From Baylisascaris procyonis (lineage: Eukaryota > Nematoda > Chromadorea > Rhabditida > Ascarididae), in contig JAZARR010000153.1 in NCBI GenBank assembly GCA_037389465.1, positions 4,511,001 through 4,575,000 on the forward strand: 64,000 nt of DNA, read 5' to 3'. Positions 1-11,141 of the stretch are shown here, one piece after another (position 1 is the first letter of the stretch; each line of letters starts with the position of its first letter). The position numbers and the translations under genes are program-made. Below the pieces are notes generated by a model. That model was not told the DNA's origin and ran no database searches. It saw only the letters and a list, made by a program, of their open reading frames with translations.

Positions 1-1804
1 CGTCCCAAAACAACAAGTATCTCGTGCAACGTGTCAGAACACAACTCCGGATATGATACAGTAACGAAGGTTAACGAAGAAGTCAACCACATAACCGAAC
101 CTCGTTTTTTAACCTCTGTTGTCATGCCCATCCCAGAACATATCACCCTTCGCGATTATGTGCTCGGTCGCTTTCCTGCTGCGAATCGTATCGAAAGGCT
201 TCAACCCGAAACGTTTCTTGTTGCAGTGAATGGCGATGTTTTCGTCGAAGCATTGAATTCAACTCTATTCAGCGGTTACATCTCCATTCGCATGGACAGC
301 ACTGAAACCGAGCTGAATCATCCGAGCGTGAGGTATGAAACGTCTAGTCGGCCATCGACTGGTGCAAATGTTTTTTTTTTTTTCATCAGAGAATTCTGGT
401 GAAATTTCCTGGGGGTTTTAACGATCCGTTGAAATATCCGAAACATTTCTCACACATCAATGGTACTTTTGCGGTATATTTCCACGCAGATGGCTTGAAC
501 CGCATACAATGGCAACAGTAGGGCAATTGGTTGCGGTATCTTTTTACTGGCGTTACTAGGTTTACCATTTTTCTGTTCTATGAATGCCACCGAGCTAATT
601 CCAGCCAGTATCGTTCATCGTATATTACGAATAAGTGGAGCGGAGAGATTGTATATACAATACAGCATTGAGATTTCCAATCATTCTTTATATCCTGTTC
701 GAAAAATTAGATGTTTCACGCAAATCTGCACACCTCTTCACACTACCATGTTGAATGAATGTATGGGGCCGATTGATTAGAAATATTGCAGCTTCCTTCA
801 CTGTGTAATAATTAGTGAAATGTATCTTTGAGTAGTTTCTTTTTTCTTTCATTGAAGGTTGATAAAAGACTACGGGCTATTGTTTACGGCTTTCTTATGA
901 GAGGTTTACGAACCTAGAAAGCACCGACTTTAATTCTCTCTTTCTCCTATATTAGCTGTTAGAAAGTCTGTAGGGATGCCTATGGTGCATTATTCGGGAG
1001 CAATTAAATTCCAGGTGGACTTTCAATGAAATCTCGGAGGTGCTTAACGGCGACAGCGGGTACAGTGTGCCTTCATCAAGCGGCGGCGCTGCGCTCTGCT
1101 GCAACGCAGTCAGAGTTTTGCCACCGTCGCTACTGTCAGAAGCGGATTGTTTCAACGAAGATGCTGTCAGGAAAAAGCTTGTTAGAGAATGGCTTGCAAC
1201 TACTCGTATGGTCAGTGCTTATAATTGGAATGTTGGATTGGTTAGCATAGGATACAGCTAATCTTAGTGAGTTTCGTTTGGTCTGATCGCATTCATTTTT
1301 TACTCATCACCTAGATGAATGAAGACACTCTCATCTCAATGTTAATGATTTGGACGAACGTATATCATCCCAGGAAACGCAAGTGACCATTCATTATTCG
1401 AGGTTAGTTCTGGTCTGGAAACATCTTTCGCCATATTCTTGATGATGGGCATTGCGTCCCGAATTTATCCACTGCCTTTTCCTCTCCTACTTTCCCTCCT
1501 CCATAAAGAATAGGACGAAGGCGATGATTTTTGTTAGTGAGTTTAAACTGCGCATGCTCACTCCTTTCCCTCGTACACAAGTGAGTTTGAATGACACCCA
1601 ACACGTTTTCCAGCAGTCAGCAGTGGAGGAAGCAGTCTATTCGAATACTTCAAACGTATGTGAAGTATGTCTTGGGGATGATCAGAACGGTTTCTCTCTT
1701 CATTGTGGTCATCACTTCTGTGCAACGTGTTGGGCGCTGAACGCACAGCAGTGTTTATCGACAGGAATCGTGCCGATCCAATGCATGGTAGGCCTGTTCA
1801 ACTT

Positions 1805-1867
<63 letters not shown>

Positions 1868-4530
1868 TCATGAAGATGCGAAAAGGGAAGATTGTAGTGC
1901 AGAAACCTGAATAACTCATCGAACCCGTTCAGAAATTGGACTATTCTTCAATGGGTTTGTCATGCCGAATGTTGTGATATCTTTTCAGAAACCACAATTA
2001 TAGGATTATAGTTGTTGTTCGAGGACCACATGAAAATATCCATACTTTCTGAAATAATCTTCAAGAAAACTATTGAAAGCTGTTTCTTGATGGCTTGTAT
2101 ATAATGCCCTAAAGTTGATGGTTTCAGAGCAACGGGTGCTGTGCGGCACTCGAGTTTGATCAGGCTTTAACTGTCATGCCGCATGAAGATTGCGTGCGAT
2201 ACGAGCAGATGCTGTGGAATAAAATGGTTTTGAGGGAAGGATGGATGTACTGCGATGACTGCGGTTGTGTTATTCGCCCCAGGCAATCTACATCAAAATC
2301 GCGTTTAGTTGCGCTTTGTGGATGCGGAGCGGCAAAATGTATCAAATGCAAGGGCATTTTCCATGCACCGATGCCGTGTCATTTTGCCGAGCAATATTGT
2401 GACATTCTTCGTTGCAACGGTAGGCATCTTTTTTATGTGGTCTTGCAGCTTTGCAAAGAAGGTGGCAACCTCAGCAACTGAACCTACAGACTATTAGGGT
2501 CGCCTTAAAAACTAGAAGTTTACACGATGCACGAAAAGGAGGATCGTTATGCATTCGTATTCTTTTCAGCGAAAAATGTCCACAGTTTTGCAAATTTTTC
2601 TCTTCAAAAATCACTGATAACTTCTGCAAGAATTCCGGTGAGCAGCTGAAGCATTTCGCACCTAATCTAACGTTAGTAAGAAGCCCTTTTCTGGAGATAT
2701 TCTTTGCTTGTTAATTCTTTGCTTGTTAAATAAATTGAATCAAACAATGCAAGTTTTAAGGAGAGGATATGGAACGTGCCCTCGTTCGCAGCAGTTTAAT
2801 GCTAAGAAGATGTCCCAAATGTAGGAGCTGTTGTGAGCGCACGGAAGGATGTAATCATATGCAATGCCGTTGTGGATATGAGTTTTGTTACGCATGTGGA
2901 GAACGCTTCGATGGCTCTCACTACAGCTGCGAAAAAATCGTCCTGGTAAGGTACCACCAGCTATTTCCTTACAAACATGTAATGCAATGACTGAGTTTAA
3001 AGTGCAAAAATAGAAACGTTGAATAGAAAAAATGACAAGGAATAGGAGACGGTACGGATTTTGAGACTTGAAAATCATGCCTGTATCAAATGAAATCACC
3101 AAAAGCGAACAGCTCCAACAGGAAACTCATTCAACATAGCAGATACGTACAGCATGCATTGGGACGGCAGTCGAGTATATTTGAACGCTCATCCATCACA
3201 ATGGTGTGGTCGGTTCGACCACAGCTTGACTGCATACTGCATGAGTTCCGTTATTCGTTCAGATTGTAACAGAGGCTGATTCCATTGGCGAGATTATAGA
3301 AGTGCATATCGTGCGACCTGTTCAGATGTTACTGCGCAGGCGCAGTAGCTTTTTGTTCGTGTGGCGTTTTTAGATAGTACTCTGTTTGGGGTTGGTGCCA
3401 AACTTGTTATTGACAATTTGTGCTTTGGTAACCATCCAGTTCCCTCTAAGAGACGAGTTGCATGTTTGGAAAGAATCTTGAAACGTCGAAGAATGAGTTT
3501 CGTTTTTGCAGAATATATGACGTCAGAAATATCCTTTTGCATTCATTGCTTTATTAGGTCATGATTTCAGCAACGGATACATTTATTTGACGTTCATGGA
3601 GGCGTGGGTGATGAGACCCTGCAGGCGATCTATGAGGACATTTGGCAATATCGGGAGCAGCGCACGCCGAAAGCGGTAGCCTTGTTGCGTCAGAAGCTCA
3701 ATAAAATCTCGGATGGTTCCGACGTTTTTGCTGGCATCTACATCGCTGTACGTATCGCATTTGCTAGAAGGCTTAAGGTTTTGTGCTCATGTTGCCAGCG
3801 AGAGGATCCACCGCTTAGGCGATTTTTGAGAGTATATTTTGAGAGCACACGCAAGATGCACTGCATTTGCCGGCATTTCTTATTGCAACGGTATAACGGG
3901 ACGGTAATAGGAAAAGAATTCTTAAACCCCAGCAAAGTAGATTTTTAGTTACCACAGGAGGGGAACGAAACCATTTATGACCGTATTAAGGAGGTATCTT
4001 AATAGTTCACCATGGATAACCGGGTAGGAAGCGCGATACTCTAAGAGTTTTTTTTTAAAATATTTTCAACGGAATCAACCACTCCAATTTTCTTCTCATC
4101 AAACAGGGTATATTACCAATCCATCGGGCCCATGAAAATGCGACAGCATGCATACCTTGCCAAATATTCGTATTTGTTTATGTCGTCTAAGTAACGACAG
4201 TATGTGCACTTTCAATAGGTTCGTCTCGCAAGGCACCTTTATTAGGGGGGAACATTTCAGGCAATGGAAGTAATGGAACTCAGTACTGTAACTCTACAGT
4301 TGCTGAAGAAGGCAGCTGGTCAGCCTGTAAGCCATTCAGTGAGTGGATCCTCAAAGAAGGACGATCGCATCACACGGTTGTCTAACCGCATCCTTAGATT
4401 GAAGTTCGCCATCGAAAGGTTTCGCCTTGCAATTGAAATGAATCCGAAGAAGGCACGAATGGAGCGGCTTTCAGCACTCATTGAAAACAGCGCTAGGGAA
4501 CTTCTTATTGTAAATCCCGGAGGCGTATGA
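1..4530 (+). CDS. RBR E3 ubiquitin ligase (Ariadne-like), 5' partial
   Basis: Exons read by phase matching: 1-327, 390-517, 1015-1210, 1374-1402, 1538-1580, 1614-1787, 2128-2419, 2761-2945, then probably 3263-3344, 3374-3521, 3571-3747 and 4261-4530 (stop TGA). The frame is open to base 1, so the start lies outside the window. The visible part is about 680 residues. RING1 starts near residue 257 (CEVC, then HCGHHFCATC). The IBR follows (YCDDC, CGC, CIKC, final HAPMPC). RING2 has CPKC, then TEGCNHMQC, CGYEFCYAC and a closing H-x2-C. In RBR ligases the Cys of the GCNHM motif accepts ubiquitin from the E2 as a thioester; it is present here. The helical C-terminal part contains FVFAEY, which resembles the YVFAFYL stretch of the Ariadne domain. 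The first 240 residues match no domain I recognise. The RBR core is certain. The junctions between 2946 and 3570 are not: one implied intron is only 29 bases, and the phase at 3521 does not fit the next exon. Confidence 0.9.
1614..2945 (+). other. RING1-IBR-RING2 catalytic core exons
   Basis: Three exons carry the catalytic module: RING1 in 1614-1787, the end of RING1 plus the IBR in 2128-2419, and RING2 in 2761-2945. Phases agree at each junction (0, 1, then 0 at the end). The intron 1788-2127 contains a long TA microsatellite. The intron 2420-2760 contains a possible extra exon near 2569-2638, with a good acceptor and a GTGAGC donor. That exon does not fit the phase of RING2 and was left out. 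Cys and His spacing in all three zinc modules is regular, so this looks like an active ligase and not a decayed copy. Confidence 0.9.
1808..1864. repeat. TA dinucleotide microsatellite
   Basis: About 28 TA units in the RBR gene intron 1788-2127. Confidence 0.95.
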
Positions 4531-5580
4531 AGATCGATGCATAGCTTTTAAGGCATAAATTACTATCGCAGTATTGCTTCTCAGTGAGAGTTGTATGAAT
4601 GGATCCAGTGCGCCTAGCGGTGTCAGGATGGATAATGTCATGAACGGACCACGGAAGATGGTACGGAACTGCCGACCGACGACAGACGAAAGCATCCGCC
4701 ATGGGATGCACTCTGCTTATGGCACAGAGATTTTTGGCTTAGCGTAGTGTTACTGCAATCGTTTACTGAAGAACACAGTACCGGTGTGCAGTTTCGCTTA
4801 CCTGATGTTGCCGTGTTTATGTGACACTTTAGAGCATGTATTACTGCTTCAGTGTATTTGTTATATTAGACATGTGGTCGTTGCTTGTTTTTCACAAGTT
4901 TTTCACCATTTTAACGATTTGCGGTATTCCGCTGTTTGCTAAACATTTCTTATGAACCAATATTGCCGTATGTGGATTTATTCACTGGTCCACATCACAT
5001 ATTTTTGTGTTTGCTCAGTCAATTCCGCTGGTTTCGTACGTATGCAGTGAAATTCACAGATTGTATGTATCTCTCTGAGGTGGTGTTTCACCATCGCCGC
5101 TTATGTATTGTTAATTTTCCTAAAGTTTGCACATTGACATATCTTAAGAATAAGACCATTTTTATCTGTTTGGCATTTGTTTGAGTGTTTTCAAAAAATC
5201 ATCGTTTACTCAATCACCAAAAAAAAGATGGGAAAAAGCACATGATCAAGAAAACGTGCCAGCGAAGTAACTCAACTTCCACTCTGCACAATAAATCGAG
5301 CTCATCGAGCTGACTTAAGACTCTACTACAGGTCCTGTTCACGAGTATAACTGGGGATCCTTCTCTCTGGAGGCGGACTTTTTTAGTTAGATGCCTCAGC
5401 AAAGTACCTCTATGTCAGAAAAAATCCCAAAATTCCATTTAAAAATTCCGTTTCAAATTCCAGTGCAAGGCTATGTGCCTTAAAAACCACATTGTAATAA
5501 TTATGTGGATACAGCTGCAAAATCACGAGCACTTAAAACAGCATAGAATATATAGAAAAGGAATTAGAAAACCTTATAAA

Positions 5581-5817
5581 GTGGCAGAGCGCTCAAAGAT
5601 GAAGCGGTATTAGATGTGATAGTTCATGTTGTTGCGGAGATACAGAGCGCCACTGTTGGAACGGTATCTGATCCTGATCTCTGGCTGTTCGGCTACCGTC
5701 TCCTCTTGGGCGGTGGTCGGAGTCGATGAGTCAGAGAAGGCATGTGATAAGAAAATAGTGGATAATTATATTACCCGACTACGCAGTCTAATCGATGATC
5801 TCAATTCCAATCCCTAA
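5581..5817 (+). other. Possible terminal exon downstream of the RBR gene
   Basis: A frame ending at TAA 5815-5817 reads like protein (SSWAVVGVDESEKACDKK, then RLRSLIDDLNSNP). An acceptor-like TATTAG precedes it at about 5612, and an AATAAA lies at 6226. A second frame in the same stretch also reads well and ends at a TGA near 5729. It could be a further 3' exon of the RBR gene, because a possible GTATGA donor sits at the end of the 4261 exon. It could also be chance. No homology recognised. Confidence 0.25.
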
Positions 5818-7738
5818 ACCGAATCTAAAAAAAGGGCTCGAAATGCTGTCATTTAACTTCTAAGGATTGAGTGGGTGGATTGGAAGTTTGATAGTGCCCA
5901 ATCTCATTGAAGAGAATGGCAAGTCAACAGTAACTTTTGTTGTTATCTTCAAAGGTAATACATGTGAAAGCATTGCTGGAGCAGAGAAGGGAGACAGAAA
6001 TATTTTGTGAATTTTGCAGAAAACAAATCTAATGAAGAACTGTCTTTCCCGATCATACTGATGGCCAGTTGCTTATTAATGAGGTAATTTTCGCTCACCT
6101 TGAGGGCCAAAAAACCTTGAGGGTTTTATAAAGGGTTATATATAAGAGGATTTTTATTGATTTCATGAGGGTGCATAATCCATTTGGATTATCACTTCTA
6201 ACTGTTGAGTGAATTCGATTATTGAGAATAAAGAAATTTTTGCTGTTGTGTTTAGAAAAATTCGACTATTTCCATCAGATATTTCTTCAGATTCATGAAA
6301 AATGAAAACTGCAATTCTGTAGAATTAATTCATTCATTAGCAGATGTTTTCTTATCTAAGAACTCTCATCTTCCTATAAAAGTTATGCACTCACATAGTT
6401 GTTTGGAGAGGAGAATGATGGAAGTATGCTTAAGGCCAAGGGTTGACCATACGGCGGCTAAGATTGCTCCGTCAATCACCGTCAGTGACTCCCAAACGGG
6501 ATTGTTTCCCAATGCTAGGCGAAACATTTGATGCCTCAGTATGATGGCCACGTAACACCATGTTAACATTCCTTTTGGGCAGTCGCGTACTAGAGACGAC
6601 GATACAAGAGAATGGAACGGCTAAATTGCATCGATTGCAAGCCAATTGAATATAACTTAGCGCATATAAAGCTTGAAAGGCTCAAGTGCTCCACCCTATA
6701 AAATTTCATTGTATGCATCAATCGTATCAAGTTTGAGGAAAACACAGTGTTTCCTTTAAAAGTCAATTCACTGTTATGCTCTCTTCCTTCGTCCACAACC
6801 ACCCAGCACTTCCGTTTCCGATGCGTTAATATCACTTATGGAGACCATTACGGTGTATTCGCAATAATCGATTAGTTGTTTGTGTGATTCGTTGCCATCT
6901 TCTATCGCATATTTTCCATATCGGCTAAAATTCTCGTTTCCGGTAAGCAGCACTTAGCGACTTCTCTCGCATATTATACTGGCAACGACAACTTCTTTTA
7001 ACAAAAGTCGCAATTTATTTGGTATTAAATTTAGTTTGCAGCGTTGTTTTTGCCTCTTATTTAAAAATGTTTTCAGCATTGAATGCATAAAGTACATGGC
7101 GCATATGCTTCTATATATTTCGCCTAATTTGGGATGTATTTCCCGAATGTGCGGGTTTATAGCGCAGTTTTTGAGGGAACGTTTAGTATCCAACGACGAG
7201 AAAGTTCCTCACGTATCAAACAATGAACACTGTAAAACTCTGTCGTCTCATTACCATTACCTATTTCCCATTTATTTGTACTATTGCTGGACTATCGATA
7301 AGACAAAACTGAGCTAAAACTGAAAAATAAGTGCACAAATAGTGTTTGTTATACGGAGCGCGTTGATGTTACATTAGCGAGAGAGAAATGTGCTAGTAGT
7401 GACTCTATCTTGTTCCTCTACTTAATATAGTTCGTTTACAGATTTTCGCAGGCATTTTTCAACGATCATTAGGTTTGTGGGCATCGTTGAGCGCCAGTAA
7501 ACAAGTAAGTTGCGCTGTGTAGTTACAAAACATCTCGAAGTTTTTTTCCATTCATCGTACAGAAAACTAGATGGATTTCGTTCCAACAGTTAATAACTGT
7601 CAAGTGCCTTAGATGAACCCAGTGATGAAGGAAGGTACCCGAGCATGTGGTTAGGTTTTAGAGGATCTTTCAAAGACGAGCTGTTGCCAGTGCTGCAGGC
7701 TTCGAGTGGGAAGGTCTGAAATTTGCTTATTTATGTGA

Positions 7739-8173
7739 TTTTGCAAAGTCACCTGTGCAAACTGCATCGTTGCTCGGGTGAGACGGAAAATGCAACTCCT
7801 TAGGTGTTTTAAGAATATGCTTCCTGTCATCAACACCTCACCAGATGCGAAGGTTTCCTTTGTTCCAGGAGGATTCTCAGAATATGCTCAAGGTTGTGAT
7901 CTGGTCGTAAGCAGACTTGATACTATAAACAGCAGTTCTCCCAACCCAAAATGTGTTCATCTTTCTCTCAGCATGCCAAAAAATCATCACAGCTACCAAC
8001 ATAAACGTAGCGAACTTGCGAATCTAAGGTATTCTCCAACGGTCGAAAAACGCATCTTGACGCATTCACTCTATGCTCTATATGCGCGTTTGCTTATAAC
8101 TCCACGCTTTCAAAAGTGGGTCAATGAGTCAAAACTGCGAAATTTGGTGGGGGTGGTTCGCGCTTTAAGTTAA
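7739..8173 (+). other. Open frame of about 145 codons, no recognised product
   Basis: The frame is open from after a TGA at 7736 to TAA 8171-8173, with its first ATG at 7790. The predicted product is basic, with no signal peptide, no membrane segment and no motif I recognise. The end of the frame contains a stretch (AAATTTGGTGGG) that recurs in the ORF ending near 9876, which hints at a shared repeat. A frame of this length is expected about once by chance in a window of this size and composition, so it may not be a gene. Confidence 0.2.
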
Positions 8174-8469
8174 GTTGCTGTAGCAACTATCGAGTTGATT
8201 CACATTGTTTAAAATGAATTGAGGCTGCTATAAATGAAACAATTTCACCAACATTCCACAACCAATCGGGTTCCATCTTGCACTCCTGCAAAAAAGCGAA
8301 TTGATTGTATATGATTTATGCGAGCAATCGGGACCGTTAAATAGGAATGCATTGTGCCTCCTATTTCGCAGTTATTGTTTAGTTATATAGCTAGTTGCCT
8401 TTCTTAGTGAAATAAGAAAATGCATGTAGCGGCGTCAGCTTCTTTTACATACTTTTTCGTTTGTTTACA

Positions 8470-8485
8470 CTTTCACTCGTTTCAG
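8470..8485 (+). promoter_or_regulatory. Putative trans-splice acceptor
   Basis: A pyrimidine-rich tract ending in GTTTCAG lies 29 bases upstream of the ATG at 8515. No upstream exon with a matching donor was found. In nematodes a bare acceptor this close to a start codon usually marks spliced-leader addition, but this is inferred from sequence only. Confidence 0.4.
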
Positions 8486-8514
8486 TTTCTCGACGCCTGC
8501 GGAACTTGACGGAA

Positions 8515-11086
8515 ATGAGTGACGAAAAAGAGGTTAGCCCACAACTTTGTGAACTTGGCATGTTTTTAGCGGCACTTGACAAAGTTCTCAATTTCCATAA
8601 TTTTGCCAACATTTGATGATCTTAGAAAAACGCATCAAATATCACCTTGTTTTTCTGACCGATCAAGCGAATTCCCTATTGCTTGACTCCTATATGAGTG
8701 CTCAATTCTCTCTGCATCTGTTTATGAAATAATGAACGTAGAAGGCTTACCGTATCATGGACGGTTGGCAGGATACGGTAAGCCTTATATCGGCAATACA
8801 GCTGTTACTGAAGCTATGGAATTCACATCAATATTTTGTGAGATTCTAGAAACGACTGTGGTGAAGTTGATAACTAAAAAAATCAGCTTGAAAGTGTTAT
8901 TCATGCAGGTATGTCCTTCCAAAACAATGATTCCAATGACTTTCCATTTCTTCTTCAGCAATATAGGATATACGAAGATTTATATCTCCAATTTAGGCAC
9001 TGTGTCAACAGCTATCTAATTGTTCATGAATGTAACGAACACTTGAGCCATTTGGCTAAATCTTCTGAAGAATCCACTTTCCACTGCCAGCAGACTTGTG
9101 ATACAACAGTTTGCTTCTCGAATTAAGAAAGCAAATCATGATAAATATGCGGTACTATTCAAAAATCATTTATGCCTGATTGAAATATGTGAATACTAAA
9201 AATAACGTTCTAACGGACCAATCTTTCATTACTATGCAATAACGAAATATAAATTGCTATGGGGGATCGCTTAAGAGTATCGGATATAATTATCGTACAA
9301 AGTCACACATATTGTTAAGGAAGCTTCACACATTCATTGGAAGTATGTTTGGTTCATATACCAAATTAAAATTTCAATTAGCGCTTTGTAGAGGTCGTAA
9401 CGACTCCGCTTCATTCTAGTATTTATGCTGATGAACATTTGCGGATATACGAAACAAAAACATTTTATAATTTAGCTTACATTTTAGGGAAAGAAGCCGG
9501 TGGAGGACAACAACGATGAAATGTATCTTTTTGCTGAATTACTATTGTTTTCTTCGTGCTAAGATTTTAGATCACCGTGAATATCGTCAAGAAACTTTCA
9601 CTGTGAAACGGCTTTCTCATTTCATGATCCTTCTTTATATTCGAGTGTAATCGCTTCAATGAAAGTTTACTGTGAATAATTTTGAGAGAATCTTTTCACA
9701 AATATGACTGCTCACTTGCATTAATGCTCATTTACAAAGTTGCTTTGCAAAAAACGAGAGTAGTGATATGCAGTGTTTCGGTGATTCGACGTCGATACCA
9801 ACTCGGGCGTCTATATTTGCGTGTCGTGCTCAGAAATTTGGTGGGCAATTTTAATTTTGCACCAAATGAGACATGAAAAATAAACTTTCGTAGGAAATTT
9901 TTGGAAGCGGTCAGGCTAGCTAGGGATGAAAGCCTCTGTCAACATATTATCACTTGCTGATGACTTATAAAATTGTTATCGTATCAGCTCTCTTGACATG
10001 TTGCTTCAGTTACTTTTATTTGTATTTAAATTTGATGATTCCGATGTGCGTTCTAAGGGAATGCTTATATAAGAGTGACGAATTCGTTGAAGGCTGAAGA
10101 GGATAGACAGTCAACGCAGCCGAAAACTTAAAAGTCAGAATCAATCATCCAGTGCGTTCTTCTTGGACAAAGATGGCTTTGCGAATCGTCTCAGTCAAAT
10201 TAAATCCACTGGTCAGTGGCTGACCTTCATATATGGAATGATATATGTGAGGAAAGTTGACGGCAGATAATTCTGACAGCAAATGAAATGAACAGACAAT
10301 AAAGAAATTAGCTTGATTCTGCTAGGAAGTTTCCTTTTGTTTCACTCTCTTTCTTCTTCGCGACAACCGATTCTCAATTTCCATTATCATCTTTGTTGTG
10401 GGGTTTCCCGATGCTTGTTTTTCTACACTGCTGGAAATCAGAATGTAATAAATGAGAAACGATCCAAAATTTATTTGTTGTTTTTGGGAACTGAGTTTAG
10501 GCACATGTGGAAGCGAAGTACTACTTCCACTCGCTGTTGATATAATCAAACATTCAGGGCGTGAACAGACTTCAAAATTCCCAGTTTTGTATGACATTTG
10601 AAGATGAGGCGAGTATTGGGAAGATGAAGACAGGTCAAGAGATTCGTCATTCAGAATTCTGCTCCTTTATACACGAAAGAAGCGCCACCCATCTTCACGA
10701 ACAGGATATCTCCCCTTTCCCTGAAACAATTTGGGAAGCTCTTGCGCCTTTCTCGAACACCCGCTCCCTTCAAAATATGATAGAGTTTTATCATAGTTTA
10801 TAAGGTGTTATGAATTGTTTTATGAACGTGACAATTTCATTCGCTTTTAGGATCTGTTGAGGCCAGTAATTTTTCGGTGAAAAAGGAAAGCAACATTGAA
10901 AAACTCGATTTGTCACAACTGACCGACGATGATGCAAAGGTACTCTTTTGGAAAAACAGATTGAAAATCATACCCGAATATCATTTCAGATTTTACGCTT
11001 TCCTATCGAAGTGACTAAATTTTATGGGCGGCCCCCTTTAGAATATTTGGGAGGCCAATCCAGGTGATTACTAAAAGATGGCCGCA

Positions 11087-11141
<55 letters not shown>

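Larger units (their letters stand above)
4531..8485. other. Region between the RBR gene and the next gene
   Basis: No gene I can support beyond the possible exon at 5581-5817. Frames on both strands are open in the better-balanced segment 6366-6835, where plus and minus readings are about equally protein-like, so no strand can be chosen. A 145-codon open frame lies at 7739-8173 (reported separately). The rest is AT-rich with short ORFs. Confidence 0.4.

Noticed and set aside
2569..2638. Extra exon between the IBR and RING2
   Set aside because: Acceptor and GTGAGC donor look good, but the phase does not fit the RING2 exon, while the direct junction does.
3170..3235. Possible tRNA with GTGGTCGGTTCGACCAC as T arm
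   Set aside because: The short palindrome is real, but no matching acceptor stem, D arm or A box lies upstream at tRNA distance.
10559..10637. Additional exon in the 8515-14304 gene
   Set aside because: Its phases do not fit the preceding exons I trust, while the gene reads through in phase without it.
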